DNA of 64,000 bases from Cynocephalus volans (GCF_027409185.1 NC_084460.1:60462501-60526500); one strand, 5' to 3'; numbered from the stretch's first letter, positions 36,300 through 49,196 are shown. The notes: generated by a model from the letters alone, not told the origin. Numbers and translations: made by a program.

Positions 36300-39200
36300 G
36301 AGCACCGACCCCAAGGATAACAGAGCAAAGAGAGGTAGCGACTGACTCCGAAACCATGGCAAGTCGTTTGCAAGGCAAACCCATCTGCCTCAATTTGTGG
36401 ATCAAGTTTCAGAATATTTTCCTAAAGGACTTTAGAAATTACTGTATATTTGCTACCTAACCTTAAGCGCCCCCACCCTCCCGAGACCGGCTAAGTTTTA
36501 TATGTGTTTTCTGTCTTAGTTCTTTTATCACCATTCTAGGTTGGCCCAGCAAATACTACTTCTCCCGTTTAACAGATGTGGAAACCTCAGCCCAGAGAGA
36601 TGAGTTGACACCCCACCTCCCAAGCTAGTGGCAGAGTCTAGCAGCTGAATCTTTCACTGAATCCTTCCTCCGCTCCCCATCGCCCACAGGCCGTAATGCG
36701 TGTTAATCGGGCTAGCAGTGGAGGCCCTCCGTGCTGTGACTAACTGCATTGCCAGGTCTTTACCCCACGCTACTCTGATCCAGAAAGCATCTTCCCCGCC
36801 ACATCTCCTGGCTTTTCTTCAAGTACTCCTTAGGACTTCCTGATCATTCCAACCTGTTCAACTTCTGCTAGGTTTCTCGGTACATTTTGGAACCCCCTTC
36901 CTTTCTACTTCAGATCACATTTCCACTCCAGCACTTGAAATGAGACATGAGAGAGGCACCCTCCGGACCAGAGGTAAGGGCCCCAACTCGGGAGCCCTAA
37001 GGGGCAGAAGAGCTGGCGCTCTGAGGCAGGGACTGAGGGAGAGGTGTCCTGAGGACTAGGTCACTATCACTGCAACCCAGACAAGAGTAAGAAGGCAAGA
37101 AATATTCACTGAACGAAGTTTCATCAGGAAAAAAATCCCAAGATCACTACTTTGTAATCATATATACTGAAAGATCCAAAGATGCCAGAGATTTAATATC
37201 CAAACAAGAGGAAAAGTGACCAATGTAAAAGGAGAATGAAGAAAAAGAATAGCTAAGATATATGTACATGTGGGGTGTTTCTAAGGAATCCAGAAGTGAA
37301 TGAAGTCCCCAGGTGTGGGAGGTGAGGCAGGGGAGTGGAGGGGAGAGCAGAGGTATGAGGAAAAATCTACCTCTAGATTACTTAGTAAACAACAAGTATT
37401 CGTTGAATGCCTGCTATGTGGTCAGGCCGGGAACTGTGGAGAACGGTGTCAAAATTTAAGCTTTAAATGCCTCCAGGATTCTGAGACCCTCCTTTTTGTG
37501 GCATACAGGTCTTAGAATGTTAGAATCAAAAGGAATCTTAAATTATAAATCTTGAGATTTTATGTGTATATAAGCTTAAAAGTCCTCCACTTTTTAAACA
37601 AATGGAAGCAAACTGATTTTCCATTTAGCTCTGTATTTTTGAGGTGCACATCTGCTGTTTGGAATGCCCACAGTTTCTGAGTGTGGAAAGAAGCAGTGGA
37701 CAAGATTTCTAACAGAGGATTGTCTTGAATTCTCTATGATTCTGATCATCTCTAATTTTTTTGTTCATCATTTGCTAGTACATAAACTTCTTATTTCAAA
37801 ATTATGTTTGTTTCATATTTTACATTATGTTGTACATTTTATAACAAAAAGTATGGAGAACATGAAGATAAAAAGAAAAAACTTTTTTTTGTAATTCTGT
37901 CTTTGGCCAATCTTTTCTCTATGCATAGATCTTTGTTGTGCTGGTGTTTTTTATATTTAGTTATATTTTTAGATCACTTTTAGGTAGTTATGATATGTCC
38001 TGTATATGCAACTTTGCGTCATACTTGCATCATCTTCATGGTACAGCATAAGTAGTCACACTTATTTTCCCTTATACTTACAAACATAATTTTGAATAGA
38101 TGGAATTTATATTTAAAAATTTAACTTTACTCTAATTTTTTAAATGAAAGCTGTTCATAAAATGGACAAAGAGCTCATGACAACTTCTTGGCTGATGGAG
38201 AATGCACCAGAGAAAGATTTCTTTTTGCCCTTAGTGTTTTAGGCAGAATAAGAGAGACCATATGAGTACCAGTGCTAACATATCTGAAAAGTAAAACACA
38301 CACTTGCCACAGAATGACTGTCTCTTTCACATTTCCACAGCCCTGGTCACAGTGTTACCTAATTTTGCTCACTTTCATGATATAATGCAAAGGAATATTA
38401 CAGATTACTGTTGGGGGAGAACTTCTATTTAGGAAAAGGACCCAAAGTTCCTTCAATTATATGAGTTATCTGAGTTAGTGCATTCTAAGCCTTAATAGTA
38501 AAAGATGGGCTTTTAAAACATCAGATTGTTAACAGTGATAACCCATTTTTTAGAAGTTCTGGGCTGTCTGCTTGGGGCCTCCTGGTCTCCTCCATTGCAG
38601 CATCCCTCAGTGGTCTGCTCCTTACTTCTGACTTCTGTTCTTGACAGCAAAATGAAGATTATCTCTTGCTTCCCTTTTTACTGTTTATATTATCTTCATA
38701 TTCTCTTCCTGTTCCTCTTTTTCCTTCTCTCTCTGCCTATTCCCCACCCTCTTTGATTTACCATGTTTTATTATTTATTTTTCACAAACATCCTGAGACG
38801 TAGATCAGTGGAAGTATTATTCTCATTTTGTATATGAAGAAAAACTGACACAGAAAGTTCAGGTGGCTGTCACCAGGGCCTGAGGACACCTGGTGGAGCA
38901 GCCACCTCAGAACCCATCTGGCAGGCCCTCCCTCCATCTTAAGGCCCCAGAGCCCCTCCAGAGCCCCTCTGGGGTTGCCTCCTGCTTGGGGCACCACTTC
39001 CTGTCTTGCCAATTCAGCTGCCCCTCCCAGCACCTGGGGCTCTGCCTCCAACATCAGCATTGCCAAACTTGAAACCACCGGCTTCCTTCAATCCAGACCC
39101 CCCAACCCCCTCTCTGGGCTGGTTTGCAGGACCCTAAGCCCTCTCAGTACACCACCAAAGGAGTTCACACCAGCAGGAACAAGTAAAGAGTCATCTTCAT

Positions 39201-40279
39201 CCTTATGGCTCATCAAACCCCTTGCCACAGCGTGATGTAGCTCCTTCCACAAGGGTTGGCACCAGGTCTTCATCATAGGCCAGCCTGGCTGAAGCCAAGC
39301 AGACAGAGCCTGTGTCCTGAGAGGCAGCAGTACCATCAGCCCCCAGCCCCCTCCAGACTGTCGCTGCTACTCAGACCAGTCTCAGCGGGCTCCGCGTGGC
39401 CTCACATACCCCCTGCCTTGCTACCTACAGGCCAAGTGGCTCTGGCCAGGTGGGACTGCAGAGAACACTAAGTGTTGGTAGAGACCCGTGCCTGCCCTTC
39501 CTAGCCTCGCTCACTGAGACTCGACCTCAATTCTGGAAGACAGAAAAAGGCATCCTGCCCCAGGATTGTGGTGGAGGCCAGTGGGGTAAGGCACCTGAAA
39601 ACCACTAGATACAGCACTTGTCCCCACTTGCTGCCCACAGGAGGCCTAGCGCTGCCTCGGCCCCAGTGGACTCCAGAGCCAGCAGGCCCTTCAGAACAGA
39701 GGGTGCTGAAGACAACCAGTAGGCACAGTGCTTTTCAGGGAGACTGATTCTGAGACCCTGGCCACACATCATGAGTCACCACCTCTAATTCCTGGAGTTC
39801 ACTCCCAGGCTCTCTCACAAGCCAGCAGCCGAATCAGCCTTGAGGACAGCAGAAGGTCTGTGCCAGGAGAAATCTGTGTAGTTTTTCATCACTGTGGGAG
39901 ACATAGTCCACCACATGGAGCTCTAAGACCACCCTTCTTCTCCTTACTGTCCCTAACCCCTCCAGCATCCTTGAGAACTAGCCTCGCAGGTCCTCTGCCA
40001 CAGAAATAATTCATGCCAAGGCAAAAAGAGTGGAAAGATGCTACCCTCTCCCCCAGAGGCTTTTTAATCTGTGAAATTTACAGAGATATTTCTGAGCAAA
40101 GAAATTACTTCCTGGCTGGACTGACCCCATTTCCACCACCCCATGAACCAATGACTGAGCTCGTTGCATTTATTGTGAATTCCCTTCATCTGTCTGATTC
40201 TATCAAGTCCCTAGCTTAGAAGTCCAATTTCATGGCCCTGCCTTTCGCCTTACCTGCTGCCTTAAAAACCTGCAAGCTA
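36300..40279. other. Intergenic stretch right of the MAP3K2 promoter
   Basis: No gene recognised. It holds a minus-strand MIR (about 36,540-36,670) and an L2-like piece (about 36,770-36,960). The 38.85-39.75 kb block is GC-richer, with short open frames on both strands and no recognised domain. Confidence 0.6.
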
Positions 40280-40377
40280 GGTCCGGCCCAGGGCTCACTT
40301 GGGAGAGTGTGGTGCTGATAACACCAAGGCAAGGATTCAGATCCCCTTACCGGTCATCTTTAAAAAAAAAAAAAAAA
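40280..40377 (+). mobile_element. CYN SINE, dimer A with internal deletion
   Basis: Begins GGTCCGGCCCAGGGCTCAC, keeps GATAACACCAAGGC, then jumps to GATTCAGATCCCCTTACC of the second unit and ends GGTCATC plus an A-tail. TCTGCAAGCT / CCTGCAAGCT flank it. One of three copies with the middle removed. Confidence 0.88.
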
Positions 40378-40439
40378 TCTGCAAGCTGAGGCAGTCTAGA
40401 AGCCATTGACATCTCAGTACCAATGAGTATCTAGCACCC

Positions 40440-40905
40440 TATCTGGGTTTCTGAATGCCATTCTCCACTGAAAGGGACCAGGGCTGGTGCAGAAGTACAA
40501 GAATTTGGAGCATCTTACACCTGAGAGTAAGGAAGTGCTCAGAGAATTGTGGGGGCATGTCAAAAGGACATAGGAGTCAGGATAATGGGATTGCTTCTGG
40601 CCAAATCCGGGACACGATGAACATTAACACAATGATAGTAATGGATTATATCCTGTAGAATAAAGTAATCCATGAGGACATACTGATCTAAATACAAGTG
40701 AGGAAGCAGGGAAAGCTCTCTCCCTGAAAGAAGAATGCAACTAGCAAATGTAAAAGGGAAGGTAAAGTTAGGAAATTCACAATGGGTGTTTGAATCAGTG
40801 GGTGAAAGGTTGATGAGGAACAGGATTCTTCCTCTCCAAGTCTCTTCTCAAATTAGTAACTTTATGGTGGAGAAAATTGGCAAATTCCACCTTTATAAAA
40901 CCAAA
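40440..40905 (+). repeat. Old L1 3'-UTR-like fragment
   Basis: GGGGCATGTCAAAAGGACAT, ATAGTAATGGATTATATCCTG and GAATAAAGTAATCCATGAGG match the order seen at 24.7 kb and 45.0-45.3 kb. Confidence 0.6.
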
Positions 40906-41124
40906 CAACAACGAACGAACAAACAAACAAAAAAAGTAAAACCAAACAAAAATCCTGCAGACTTGCAGCTTCTGGAAGTCACCTGCTGCAATGCCCTCAA
41001 AGAGTAACCTATGCTGAGTGCCAGTCTACGTAAGCAAACTGCAAACCTGAACACAGCTGAATTCAGCCCATGTGTAGTAATTATCTACCAAGGAAGTACT
41101 GTCAACTCAAAAAGTACCTATTTC

Positions 41125-41280
41125 GGGCCGAGCCCGTGGTGCACTTGGTAGAGCGCTGTGCTGGGAGCGCGGCGACGCTCCCGCCGCGGGTTCGGATCCT
41201 ATATAGGACTGACCGGTGCACTCACTGGCTGAGTGCCGGTCACGAAAAAAAAAAAAACGACACAAAAAAAAAAAAAAAAA
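41125..41280 (+). mobile_element. CYN SINE, type B
   Basis: GGGCCGAGCCCGTGGTGCAC start, GGGAGCG...CGCTCCC hairpin, GGTTCGGATCC, GCCGGTCACG and two A-runs separated by CGACAC. AAAAGTACCTATTTC is duplicated exactly on both sides, so it is young. Confidence 0.95.
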
Positions 41281-41316
41281 AAAAGTACCTATTTCATATG
41301 GGTGACCACCTGGTGT

Positions 41317-41960
41317 AGAGGTCAGATGCGGCTTTGAGTTTCTGCCAAGCTGTGTGAGCTCAAACAAGCTGCTTAACCTCTCTAAGCTTCAATCTTTTAT
41401 CTATAAAGAACGGGGATGATAATACCCATTTAATGAACCAGCAATTCTCCTGCTAGGTATTTCTTTAGGAGACATGAAAACCTACGTCCACACAAAGCTT
41501 GTTCCTAGTTGCTTTATTCATAATAGCCACAAACCATCCCGATATTCATCAACTGGTTAGCAAAGAAAAGAACAAGCCAACGATAACATGAATTAATTTC
41601 AAAAGCATTGTGGCAAGTGAAAGAAGCCAGACAAAAAACTACATACATCTTATATGATTCAATTTACAGGTATGTGAAATTTTAGTAAAAGCAAAACCAT
41701 AGCCAAGGCAAGGGTGGAAGATTGTCTGCAAAGGGGCAGGCGGAACTTTCTGGGGTGATGTAAATATTCTGTGTCACGAACGTTGTGATGTTGATTACAA
41801 GACTGTATACTTTCATCAAAACTCATCAAATTGTACACCTAAAATGGGCGAGTTTTACTGTATATGAATTAAGCTTCAATAAAGCTGATTTTAAAAATAC
41901 CTACATTACAGTGTCATTGTGAGGATTAATGGGGTGATGTATGCGTAGCCCCAAGTTCAT
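41317..41960 (+). repeat. MIR SINE split by an old L1 3' end
   Basis: The left MIR part (41,317-41,431) ends GGGGATGATAATACCCATT. The right part (about 41,890-41,960) resumes ATACCTACATTACAGTGTCA and TGTGAGGATTAATGGGGTGA. Between them is L1 sequence (ACCAGCAATTCTCCTGCTAG through TTCAATAAAGCTGATTTT). AATACC(C/T)... recurs at both joints. Confidence 0.8.
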
Positions 41961-42755
41961 TGTCTATCCTGAGAGGAGTCCTAAAATAATAACTGTGAGC
42001 ATGCCACACAGTGTTTGGCATGAGCAGGGCAACTGTGCCAGCAGGAGGCCCACCCAGGAACAAGAATCCTGTTCCTCACCCAGGGTTGCCCTGCTAGCAA
42101 GGTGTTCTGTAGCTTCAGGGAGTTAACTGGAATAATGCAAGGTGGGTAAGAAAATGAAGGCACAGCTCTTGGGGCTGCCAGAGCAGCAGAAGCCCCGCCC
42201 GCCCTGGGAAATGGGCACGCAGGAGCCTTGGTCCAAGGCCCGCCCTCCTGACTCAGTGTCAGGCAATTGTGCCCGGCTCCACTACCCTTGCCCAGCCCTG
42301 GCTGGTGGTGAAAGTCCAGCCTGCCTGTCCTGCGCAGCCAGGTAGAGCCCCACATCCACCCTTGGAAGTCCCCAGTCATCTTCCAGTGAATGCATTCACT
42401 TTGGTCAGGACCAGGAGAAGCTGGGGGAAGGCTAAGGGGTGGAGCCAGGCAAGGGAAAGAGCAGCCCCAGAAGTGGGCCTCACTGTTACAGCAAGAAATG
42501 ACATTCTATTTACATATGTTATGTCTCATTGCTCGGCAACCAGGTCTCAGCCAGGGAGGAGGGGGTCTCCTGGTGCAGTGGGTTGCTGGAGTGACTCATT
42601 GCTGCACTCTGGCCTCTGGGCCTAGGTTAACAGACATATGTTCCGGGCTGGGGGCAGGCAGCCAGGTGGCCAGGCTCTCCCTGCTATGGAATCTGGGCTG
42701 GGCCAGTGCCAGCTCCCGGCTTCTCACCTGGCCACAGAAGAGGTAGCTCAAGGAG
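41961..42755. other. Intergenic, no recognised element
   Basis: Moderately GC-rich unique-looking sequence with overlapping open frames up to 132 codons and no recognisable domain or splice pattern. I see no support for a gene. Confidence 0.5.
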
Positions 42756-42759
42756 CAGG

Positions 42760-43085
42760 GGTACAGAGAGGCTGGCAGACCACCACCTGGCTTCTGATTC
42801 TGCCATCTGCCAACTGTGTAGCCTTGGGCAAGGCAAGACCTCTCTGACTTCAGCCTCCTCACTCTGTAAAAGGAGAATATGAGGTCACCTTAGAGTTGAG
42901 TCCTTATTGAGGGCTTACAACATACTTTGAATACATTAACTCGTTCACACCCACCCCCTCCCTCTCCATTTGACAATGAGGAAACTGTAGTCCAGGGCAA
43001 AGATAACTAACTTTCCCAAAGCCACCTAATTTGTACATGGCAGGTTTCAAACTTGGGTCTGTATAGTTCAGTGTCCTAACACCCT
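42760..43085. repeat. Two MIR SINEs in opposite orientation
   Basis: Plus-strand MIR at about 42,760-42,895 (GTAGCCTTGGGCAAGGCAAG, CCTCCTCACTCTGTAAAAGG). Minus-strand MIR at about 42,905-43,085 (ATTTGACAATGAGGAAACTG, TTTCCCAAAGCCACCTAATT). Confidence 0.75.
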
Positions 43086-43242
43086 ACCTCGTACTCAAAA
43101 TACCTAGCCCATCTGAGGGGTTGAGGAACTGCGAGTTCCTGGGCTTAGCCTGGTGAGATTCTGTAGTGGCAGTCCCTCAGAGGATGGGAAGTTTTAGAAT
43201 TCTCTCTAATGTCAGGGCCATGTCTTTCATTTAGAAAGTGCT

Positions 43243-43390
43243 GGGCCGAGCCTGTGGCGCACTCGGTAGAGTGCTGCGCTGGGAGCGCGGCGACACTCCC
43301 CGCCGCGGGTTCGGATCCTACATAGGAATGACCAGTGCACTCACTGGCTGAGTGCCGGTCACGTAAAAACTACAAAAAAAAAAAAAAAAA
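43243..43390 (+). mobile_element. CYN SINE, type B
   Basis: GGGCCGAGCCTGTGGCGCAC start, GGGAGCG...ACACTCCC hairpin, GGTTCGGATCCTACATAGG, GCCGGTCACG then an A-tail. AGAAAGTGCT is duplicated at both ends. Confidence 0.92.
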
Positions 43391-43594
43391 AGAAAGTGCT
43401 GGATAGTCCCAGGACAGGTGGAAGCAGCTGCTTTCCTGCCTCAGCCTGCCTGTTCACACTGTCAGCCACTCACTTGAAATTCCACCTCCCCGTTACATAC
43501 CTGAGTCACCTAACAGGTGGTCTTTCAAATGCTGCAGTGTCCACTTTTGACTACCAGTTTCCTTGTAACTACAGGAATGTCTTGTTTGAGTCAC

Positions 43595-43920
43595 TGTAGT
43601 GGACCCAAATCTGACTGTGTCATTCCCCTATGCAAAGCACTTAAAGTGGCTCCCTGTTGCTCACAGGGCTGAATTTAAACTCCATTGTGTGGCAGGCAAA
43701 GGCCTCCATCCTGTGGCCTATGTATCTCCAGCTGTCTTTGTCATTTTCAGCCTCTGCTCTCCAGACCCCAAATCCTCAGGAGCTCCTTGGGTCCTCTGTC
43801 TTGCTGATCCACTACAGAAGGCCTGTCCTCTCCCGCTCATCCTGCAGGCCTCCACACCACACTCTCTTAAGACCTTCCCAGTTTCTCCAGGCTGGCTGGA
43901 GCCTGTATCTCCTCTAACAA
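43595..43920 (+). repeat. L2 LINE 3' end
   Basis: TGTGTCATTCCCCTATGCAA, AAGTGGCTCCCTGTTGCTCA and GGGCTGAATTTAAACTCC are the conserved L2 3' phrases. Open frames here are remnants of L2. Confidence 0.75.
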
Positions 43921-44939
43921 GTGGAAGAGCACTGTGCCCGGGTCTTTCCCGAGCTCACTATAACTGAGGGAGGCAGGTCTCACCTTTCCCATGTTTACAG
44001 GGGAGGAAACCAAGGCTCAGGAAGACGACTTTCCTAAGGTCACATTCCTGCTTTCCTCAGTACCTCCCACTCCTACCCTGTGCTGATCTCTGCTACTGCA
44101 AGGTCCTTAGCAGGTTGTGGCCACTTGTATATCTGCCTCCCCATGAGACTGACCACACCCTGAGGGCAAAGCCCTCACATCTTCATCTTGCATGCTTGCT
44201 TCTGCAAGAGTGAATACTGTCTTGTGAAATTTTGTTTACCTTGAATGTGTCTGTATGGTAGGTCATGGTGTAAAATATGGGTTTTTTTTTTTACTGTGGA
44301 TGGCAATCAGGAGAGTTTGAGAGCCCCAGCCTAGATGATCTTTGCAGCCCCTCTCCTCCTGAGCCCCGAGGATTTCGTGATTGAGAACTGGAGAGCAGCT
44401 GATCACTGCGCGATGACCCATTTGTGACTGTGGCGCAGTTAGATCCTACATCACTGACAGTTGATCCACATCCCACCCATTGTTCTTCAGTTTGAGAAAA
44501 GGAAACAGTAAATGTAGACATTGATAAAGAAGGAAAAAATTTAAAGTAGACCTTTTCTGCTTTTCTCATTAATAGATGTTTATGGTCGAAAAAAATTAAA
44601 AGTCTTCCTCTCCCTCCCAACTCCAGTAGCCAGGTGCACACCCCCCATGGAGCCCAGTGAACCAAGGAGTGCTGCTGAGATGAATCCATGTTTTATTTTC
44701 CCATACACCATGCTTCCCACAGGTGCTCCCAGCTAAGGACTGAGCAGCCATGCCGCCTTCCCTCCCTTTACCCTCCCTCGCAGAATCTGTCTGTCCCTCT
44801 GCCTCTCCTCTCTGCTTCTCAAGCTGCCCCTCCCTCCAGGTCAGTTCTGCATTTTCACTTAACCAAGTTAAATCTGACTGGTGCCCAGATCTTCCTCAAT
44901 ACTGTTCTCTAATAAAACAAACCAGGGCTCTTAGACAAA

Positions 44940-45910
44940 CAGCTGATTCCAGGGCTGGGGCAGGGAAATACCAGACAAGAGCATCTTGTGCCAGACAAGA
45001 AAGGCTCAAAGAAGTAAGGGAAAATATCCAGTGACACAGGAGCCAACCCAGAGGAGCTCCCAATAGCCAAATCTGGTAAATGTCAGCAAAACTAAATAAA
45101 TAATAGCAATGGATTATAACCCATAGAATAAAAGAAATATGGGCCGGCCCGTGACTCACTCGGGAGAGTGCGGTGCTGATAACATCAAGGCCCCGGGTTC
45201 GGATCCCATATAGGGATGGCCGGTTTGCTCACTGGCTGAGCGTGGTGCTGACAACACCAAGTCAAGGGTTAAGATCCCCTTACTGGTCATCTTAAAAAAA
45301 AAAAGAATAAAAGAAATATTCAAGAGTCCACACAAATATCAAAATAATGGAATAAATAAATAGATGGGAGAATTAGTGTTTTTTACAGTAGAATTCCAAT
45401 TAATAAATGTAGGAAGCATGATGTAACTACAAAACCACCATTTGGCTAAAACCATTGTAATAATCGTTGCAGTCAAGAATCATCAATGGATGATAAAATT
45501 AGTGGGCAAAAATATGATGTCTCTTTACATAGTCATAAAGCATTTCCCCACAGGATATTTATTAATTATGAAGGGAAAACAGTAACTTTACCATGGAGAA
45601 ACTTCAGGAAGACAGCACTTGGTTAAAGTGATCAAAGTTAACATAACAGTAATTAGACACATCAACATCACCTATCCCCTGATATGGTGTCCTCAGAAGG
45701 GCACAACATCACTTCTGTGGCACTCTTGCCAAAAAATGCATAACTTCAACCTAATAATGAGAAAACATCAGCCAAATCCAAAGTCAGGAACGTCCTACAA
45801 AATAACTGGCCAGATGGTCACAGTGACAAGGAAAGACTGAGGAACTGCCCCAGATTGGAGGAGACTAAACACCATGTGGGATTCTAAATGGGATCCTGGA
45901 TGGGACACAG
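44940..45910 (+). repeat. Old L1 3'-UTR-like block carrying a CYN SINE
   Basis: Contains GCAATGGATTATAACCCAT, CACCTATCCCCTGATATGG, GAGGAACTGCCCCAGATTGG and GGGATCCTGGATGGGACAC in the same order as the 20.9-, 24.6- and 40.5-kb fragments. This is the longest version in the window. Confidence 0.65.
45141..45304 (+). mobile_element. CYN SINE, two-unit (dimer A)
   Basis: GGGCCGGCCCGTGACTCACT start, two units and an A-tail. Exact duplication AGAATAAAAGAAATAT on both sides. Confidence 0.95.
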
Positions 45911-47087
45911 GACATCAGTGGGACCCCAGGGAGAATGGCAGGGGGCGGCACAGACCCCAGCTGGGACAGGCTCCATTTAAGGATTCTGCTTTCCTTCCCG
46001 GCTGCCCTGAGAGGTGTACCCCTCTCCAAACCACAGCAGAGTTTTTGTGATCTGAGATATGTAGGCTTCAGGATCAGCACAATCCAGCAACCCTGGGTCT
46101 GTTTCTCTTTGATTCCTTAGTTACACCATCTTCTGGGGGTGTCTTTCTCTGCAGGTTGCTTCCTTCCTTACAGCCAAAGGCTCTACAAATTCCAGGCTCC
46201 GCTTCTGCTCACCACTCTGGAGGAGGGCAGGGCTCTTCTGGTGGCTCTCTCTTTAAAGAATGAGAACACCTTTTTCCTCAGAAGGCCCTGAACTTATCCT
46301 CATATCCTATTGGCCTGAATTTGATTACCAACCCATTCCTGAAGTAATTTTGGGGCCAGGAAATGCCATGCACAGAATGGAAGAGCAGTAGGACCACTCT
46401 CTGATAACTCAGGTTCCACACCCCCATTTGGACTGTGGCGATCAGCATTCCCTGGAGCACATGTGGAGAGGCAGATACCTGAACAAAACTGGGGTCTGTT
46501 AGGGAGGAAGGAGGGGGAATGGATGCTGGGTAGGCAACAAGCAGTGTCCACAATCCAAGTAATGTTCCTTTGTAATAACTGCCTTCCCTGGTGGAATTTC
46601 CTATAAAGCAGACTGTGCCTGGCAGCAGGCCTGAGCTTTCTGTTCCTCCTGATGGTTGTATTTTTCACTGTCAATGAGCCAAAGGGCATATTCTCTTTTA
46701 CAGCAGGCTCTCAGAGTGGATTGAGAACAAGCCAGATCAAATGTGGGCGACCAGACAACATCAACTTTCTCCCTTGTGGGGAGAGGATTCACGGTGGCAG
46801 CCACCAGCTTAGAGATTTTTCAGGTCCCATGTCCTGGAGGAGGCACCTACTTTCTGGGATCCTCCAGGGCCTTTCTAGCCCCAAGATTCTGAGATTTTAA
46901 ATAGTGCGCCAAAGCTTACATGATTAAACACCGACACCCAACAAATTAGCAATCCCATTTTTTCTGCTTTGCCTTGTTCTCCACCTACCTTAGAATCTTC
47001 TCCAGGATGGAGTCTGACTGCCATCTTAATTACTTTTGGCTTCTGGTGTGTCTCCCTTTGATATTGTGAAAATATATATTTGGTCTT
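45911..47087. other. Intergenic, no recognised element
   Basis: Unique-looking sequence with open frames up to 129 codons on both strands. No known domain, splice pattern or repeat was recognised. Confidence 0.5.
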
Positions 47088-47390
47088 TGTGGGGCACTCT
47101 GGCTCTGTCGGAATCCTGCTGACATCGCTGATTGTAGCGCTCTTAATCCTGTTCGTGACGCCAATTGTAAAGCTAAGCAACCATGCCAGTTGTCAGGCTC
47201 TTTTACCTGCCGGTAATCCTGCACTGACTGGGCCGATTGTTGAGCTAAGGCTGGGTCACCAGACCCCTTCACGCAGGTCTATGAGCTAGGTAACCAGCCA
47301 AACGGTCCTTGGAAGCCGTATGTTGGAAAGCATGGCTGCACCGGGCGGACACCCAAGGCAGATACCCACCCACCTGCTTCACTAAAACAC

Positions 47391-47431
<41 letters not shown>

Positions 47432-47514
47432 ACCTCTCTACTCTCTCCCTCTCTGAAGAACACAAGAATAGCAACAAAACTAAAAAGATACATTGGTGTG
47501 CATGTGCACTAACT

Positions 47515-47554
<40 letters not shown>

Positions 47555-47648
47555 ACACACAAAATTTGCTTATAAAGGACATGCTAAAACCACACCCAAC
47601 TGGACCTGAGGCGAAGGCCCTGACCGAACTATTCTATTTCCCCCAAAA
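47088..47648 (-). repeat. 3' LTR of the MaLR-like provirus
   Basis: Starts TGTGGGGCACTCTGGCTCTG on the plus strand and ends near CTATTTCCCCCAAAA; the terminal CA has decayed compared with the other LTR. It contains a (CT)n run (about 47,393-47,455) and a (CA)n run (about 47,517-47,562). It lacks a roughly 77-bp segment found in the other LTR. Confidence 0.82.
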
Positions 47649-49196
47649 TCCACCCCTTCAGGGTCCCTCGCCATACAATCTACTCATTCAGAATCTTCCA
47701 TATGTTCCCTTACCGAGGATAAATGACCCTTACATTTACATATTACACATTCCATCCCAGTCCCAAAAGTCGTAGCTTGTTGCAGCACCAACTCAAAAGT
47801 CCAAAGTCTCCTCTGAGACCAAAAGCAAAAGTCCTTCCAGCCGTGAACCTGTAAAGAGTCAAAAACAAGGTTATCTACTTCCAAGATACAGTGGAACAGA
47901 CATTGGGTACACATTCCCATTCCAGAAGGGAGGAATAGAAAGGAAAACAGTCCCCAAACAAATCCAAAGCCCAAACAGGGCAAACATTGAGCACACTGGG
48001 GCACCCGGACCCAAAAGTGTTGTGCAACCTCGCTCCTACAGCTCTGCCCAGTGCAGCCCGTTGAGCTGCCTGGTGCCTGTGGCTTTTCCAGGCCGCGTTG
48101 CATGCTGCCAGCAGCCCCATGGTTCTGGGCTCCTGGTGGCAGTCCCACCATCCTGGCTCTACCAGACATTTCTTCAGTGGGGGCTCTGACTCCACCTTTC
48201 CTGCTCCACATTGCTCCGTAGATGACCTCCGCAGTGGCTCCACCCCTGCAGCAGGTCTCCACCTGAGTCCCCCAGCTTATTCATCTTCCAAAATCTAGGT
48301 GGAGGCTGCCACGCCTCCACTGCTCTCACATACTGCTGGCCTGCAAACATAACACAAGGTGAATGCCACCAAGGTTTTCGGCTTTTTTTCTTCAGAGGTG
48401 TTGAGGCGGGATTGCTCCAGCCAGAGCGGCTGGGATGCAGGGAGCAGTTTGCCAAGGGCAATGACACCTCAATTCTGTCCTCCAGGACAACTCAGTTCTC
48501 CTAGGATGGGAGGGGCACTCTCCCAAACTTCTCAAATGCCCTCAGGGCCTGTGGTGGGTGGGGCACCCATCCAGACTTCTCAAATGCATTTAGGGCTTTT
48601 TTCCCCATTGTCTTGGCTCTTAGCATCTGGCTGCCTCACCACCAAGATAATGTCTTTAGCAGTTTATCTGCTTAACCCTTCGGTTTTTCTCCTGCTCTCC
48701 AGTTCCCTACTGCATGGCTAAGCTGCAAATTATCCGAATCTTTACGCTCTGCTTCCCTTTTAAATTCTGGCTTTTGAATTACTTCAATCAGCTCAGCTTA
48801 CACCAGCTACTCACTCAGTCTAAGGCAGTTCAGCAGCATTCACCCACAGTTCAAACAGCTGCATGTTCCCAGTCCATCGTGGAGTGGCTGCCCTGCCCCT
48901 GTGAACATCTGTGGCCATTCTGCAGCCGCTGCCTCAGAGACAGATGCAGACAGGCACGTAGTAACGGAGAGTAACTTTTCCACCTTTTCACCAGCTGAAA
49001 GCATACTTGAAATTCTGCAGGGGCACCCGTCCTCAGGTCATCTGCCCATCTGCATGTGGCACTCTTTTCTCAGGTTTTTTGGCACCCAGCCAGCCATCAT
49101 GTTTAAGTGGCACCCTCCAAGCCTTTTGCCTTCAGACAACCATCCTTGCTTCCAACAACTCTGCTTTGCCACAAATCTCGATCCGTTTGCAGCGTA

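Larger units (their letters stand above)
35280..36300. promoter_or_regulatory. MAP3K2: MAP3K2 promoter CpG island (probably bidirectional)
   Basis: A dense CpG block of about 1 kb. The minus strand begins MAP3K2 here, because all coding exons follow to the left and no other CpG island lies between. Visible motifs are two ATF/CREB-like sites 22 bp apart (TGACGTCG at 35,962 and TACGTCAT at 35,984), an NRF1-like GCGCTTGCGCAG (36,074-36,085) and many GC boxes. No TATA box was seen, as expected for a housekeeping kinase. Transcription starts and any divergent plus-strand non-coding transcript cannot be placed from sequence alone. Overlapping open frames of 80-170 codons in all phases are CpG-island artefacts. 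Confidence 0.88.

Noticed and set aside
35527..36405. Several 80-173-codon frames in the MAP3K2 island
   Set aside because: All phases are open because stop codons are rare in CpG-rich DNA. MAP3K2 translation starts in the 15.4-kb exon.
47393..47562. CT and CA runs as a CRISPR-like or satellite array
   Set aside because: They are simple microsatellites inside both LTRs, with no spacer structure.
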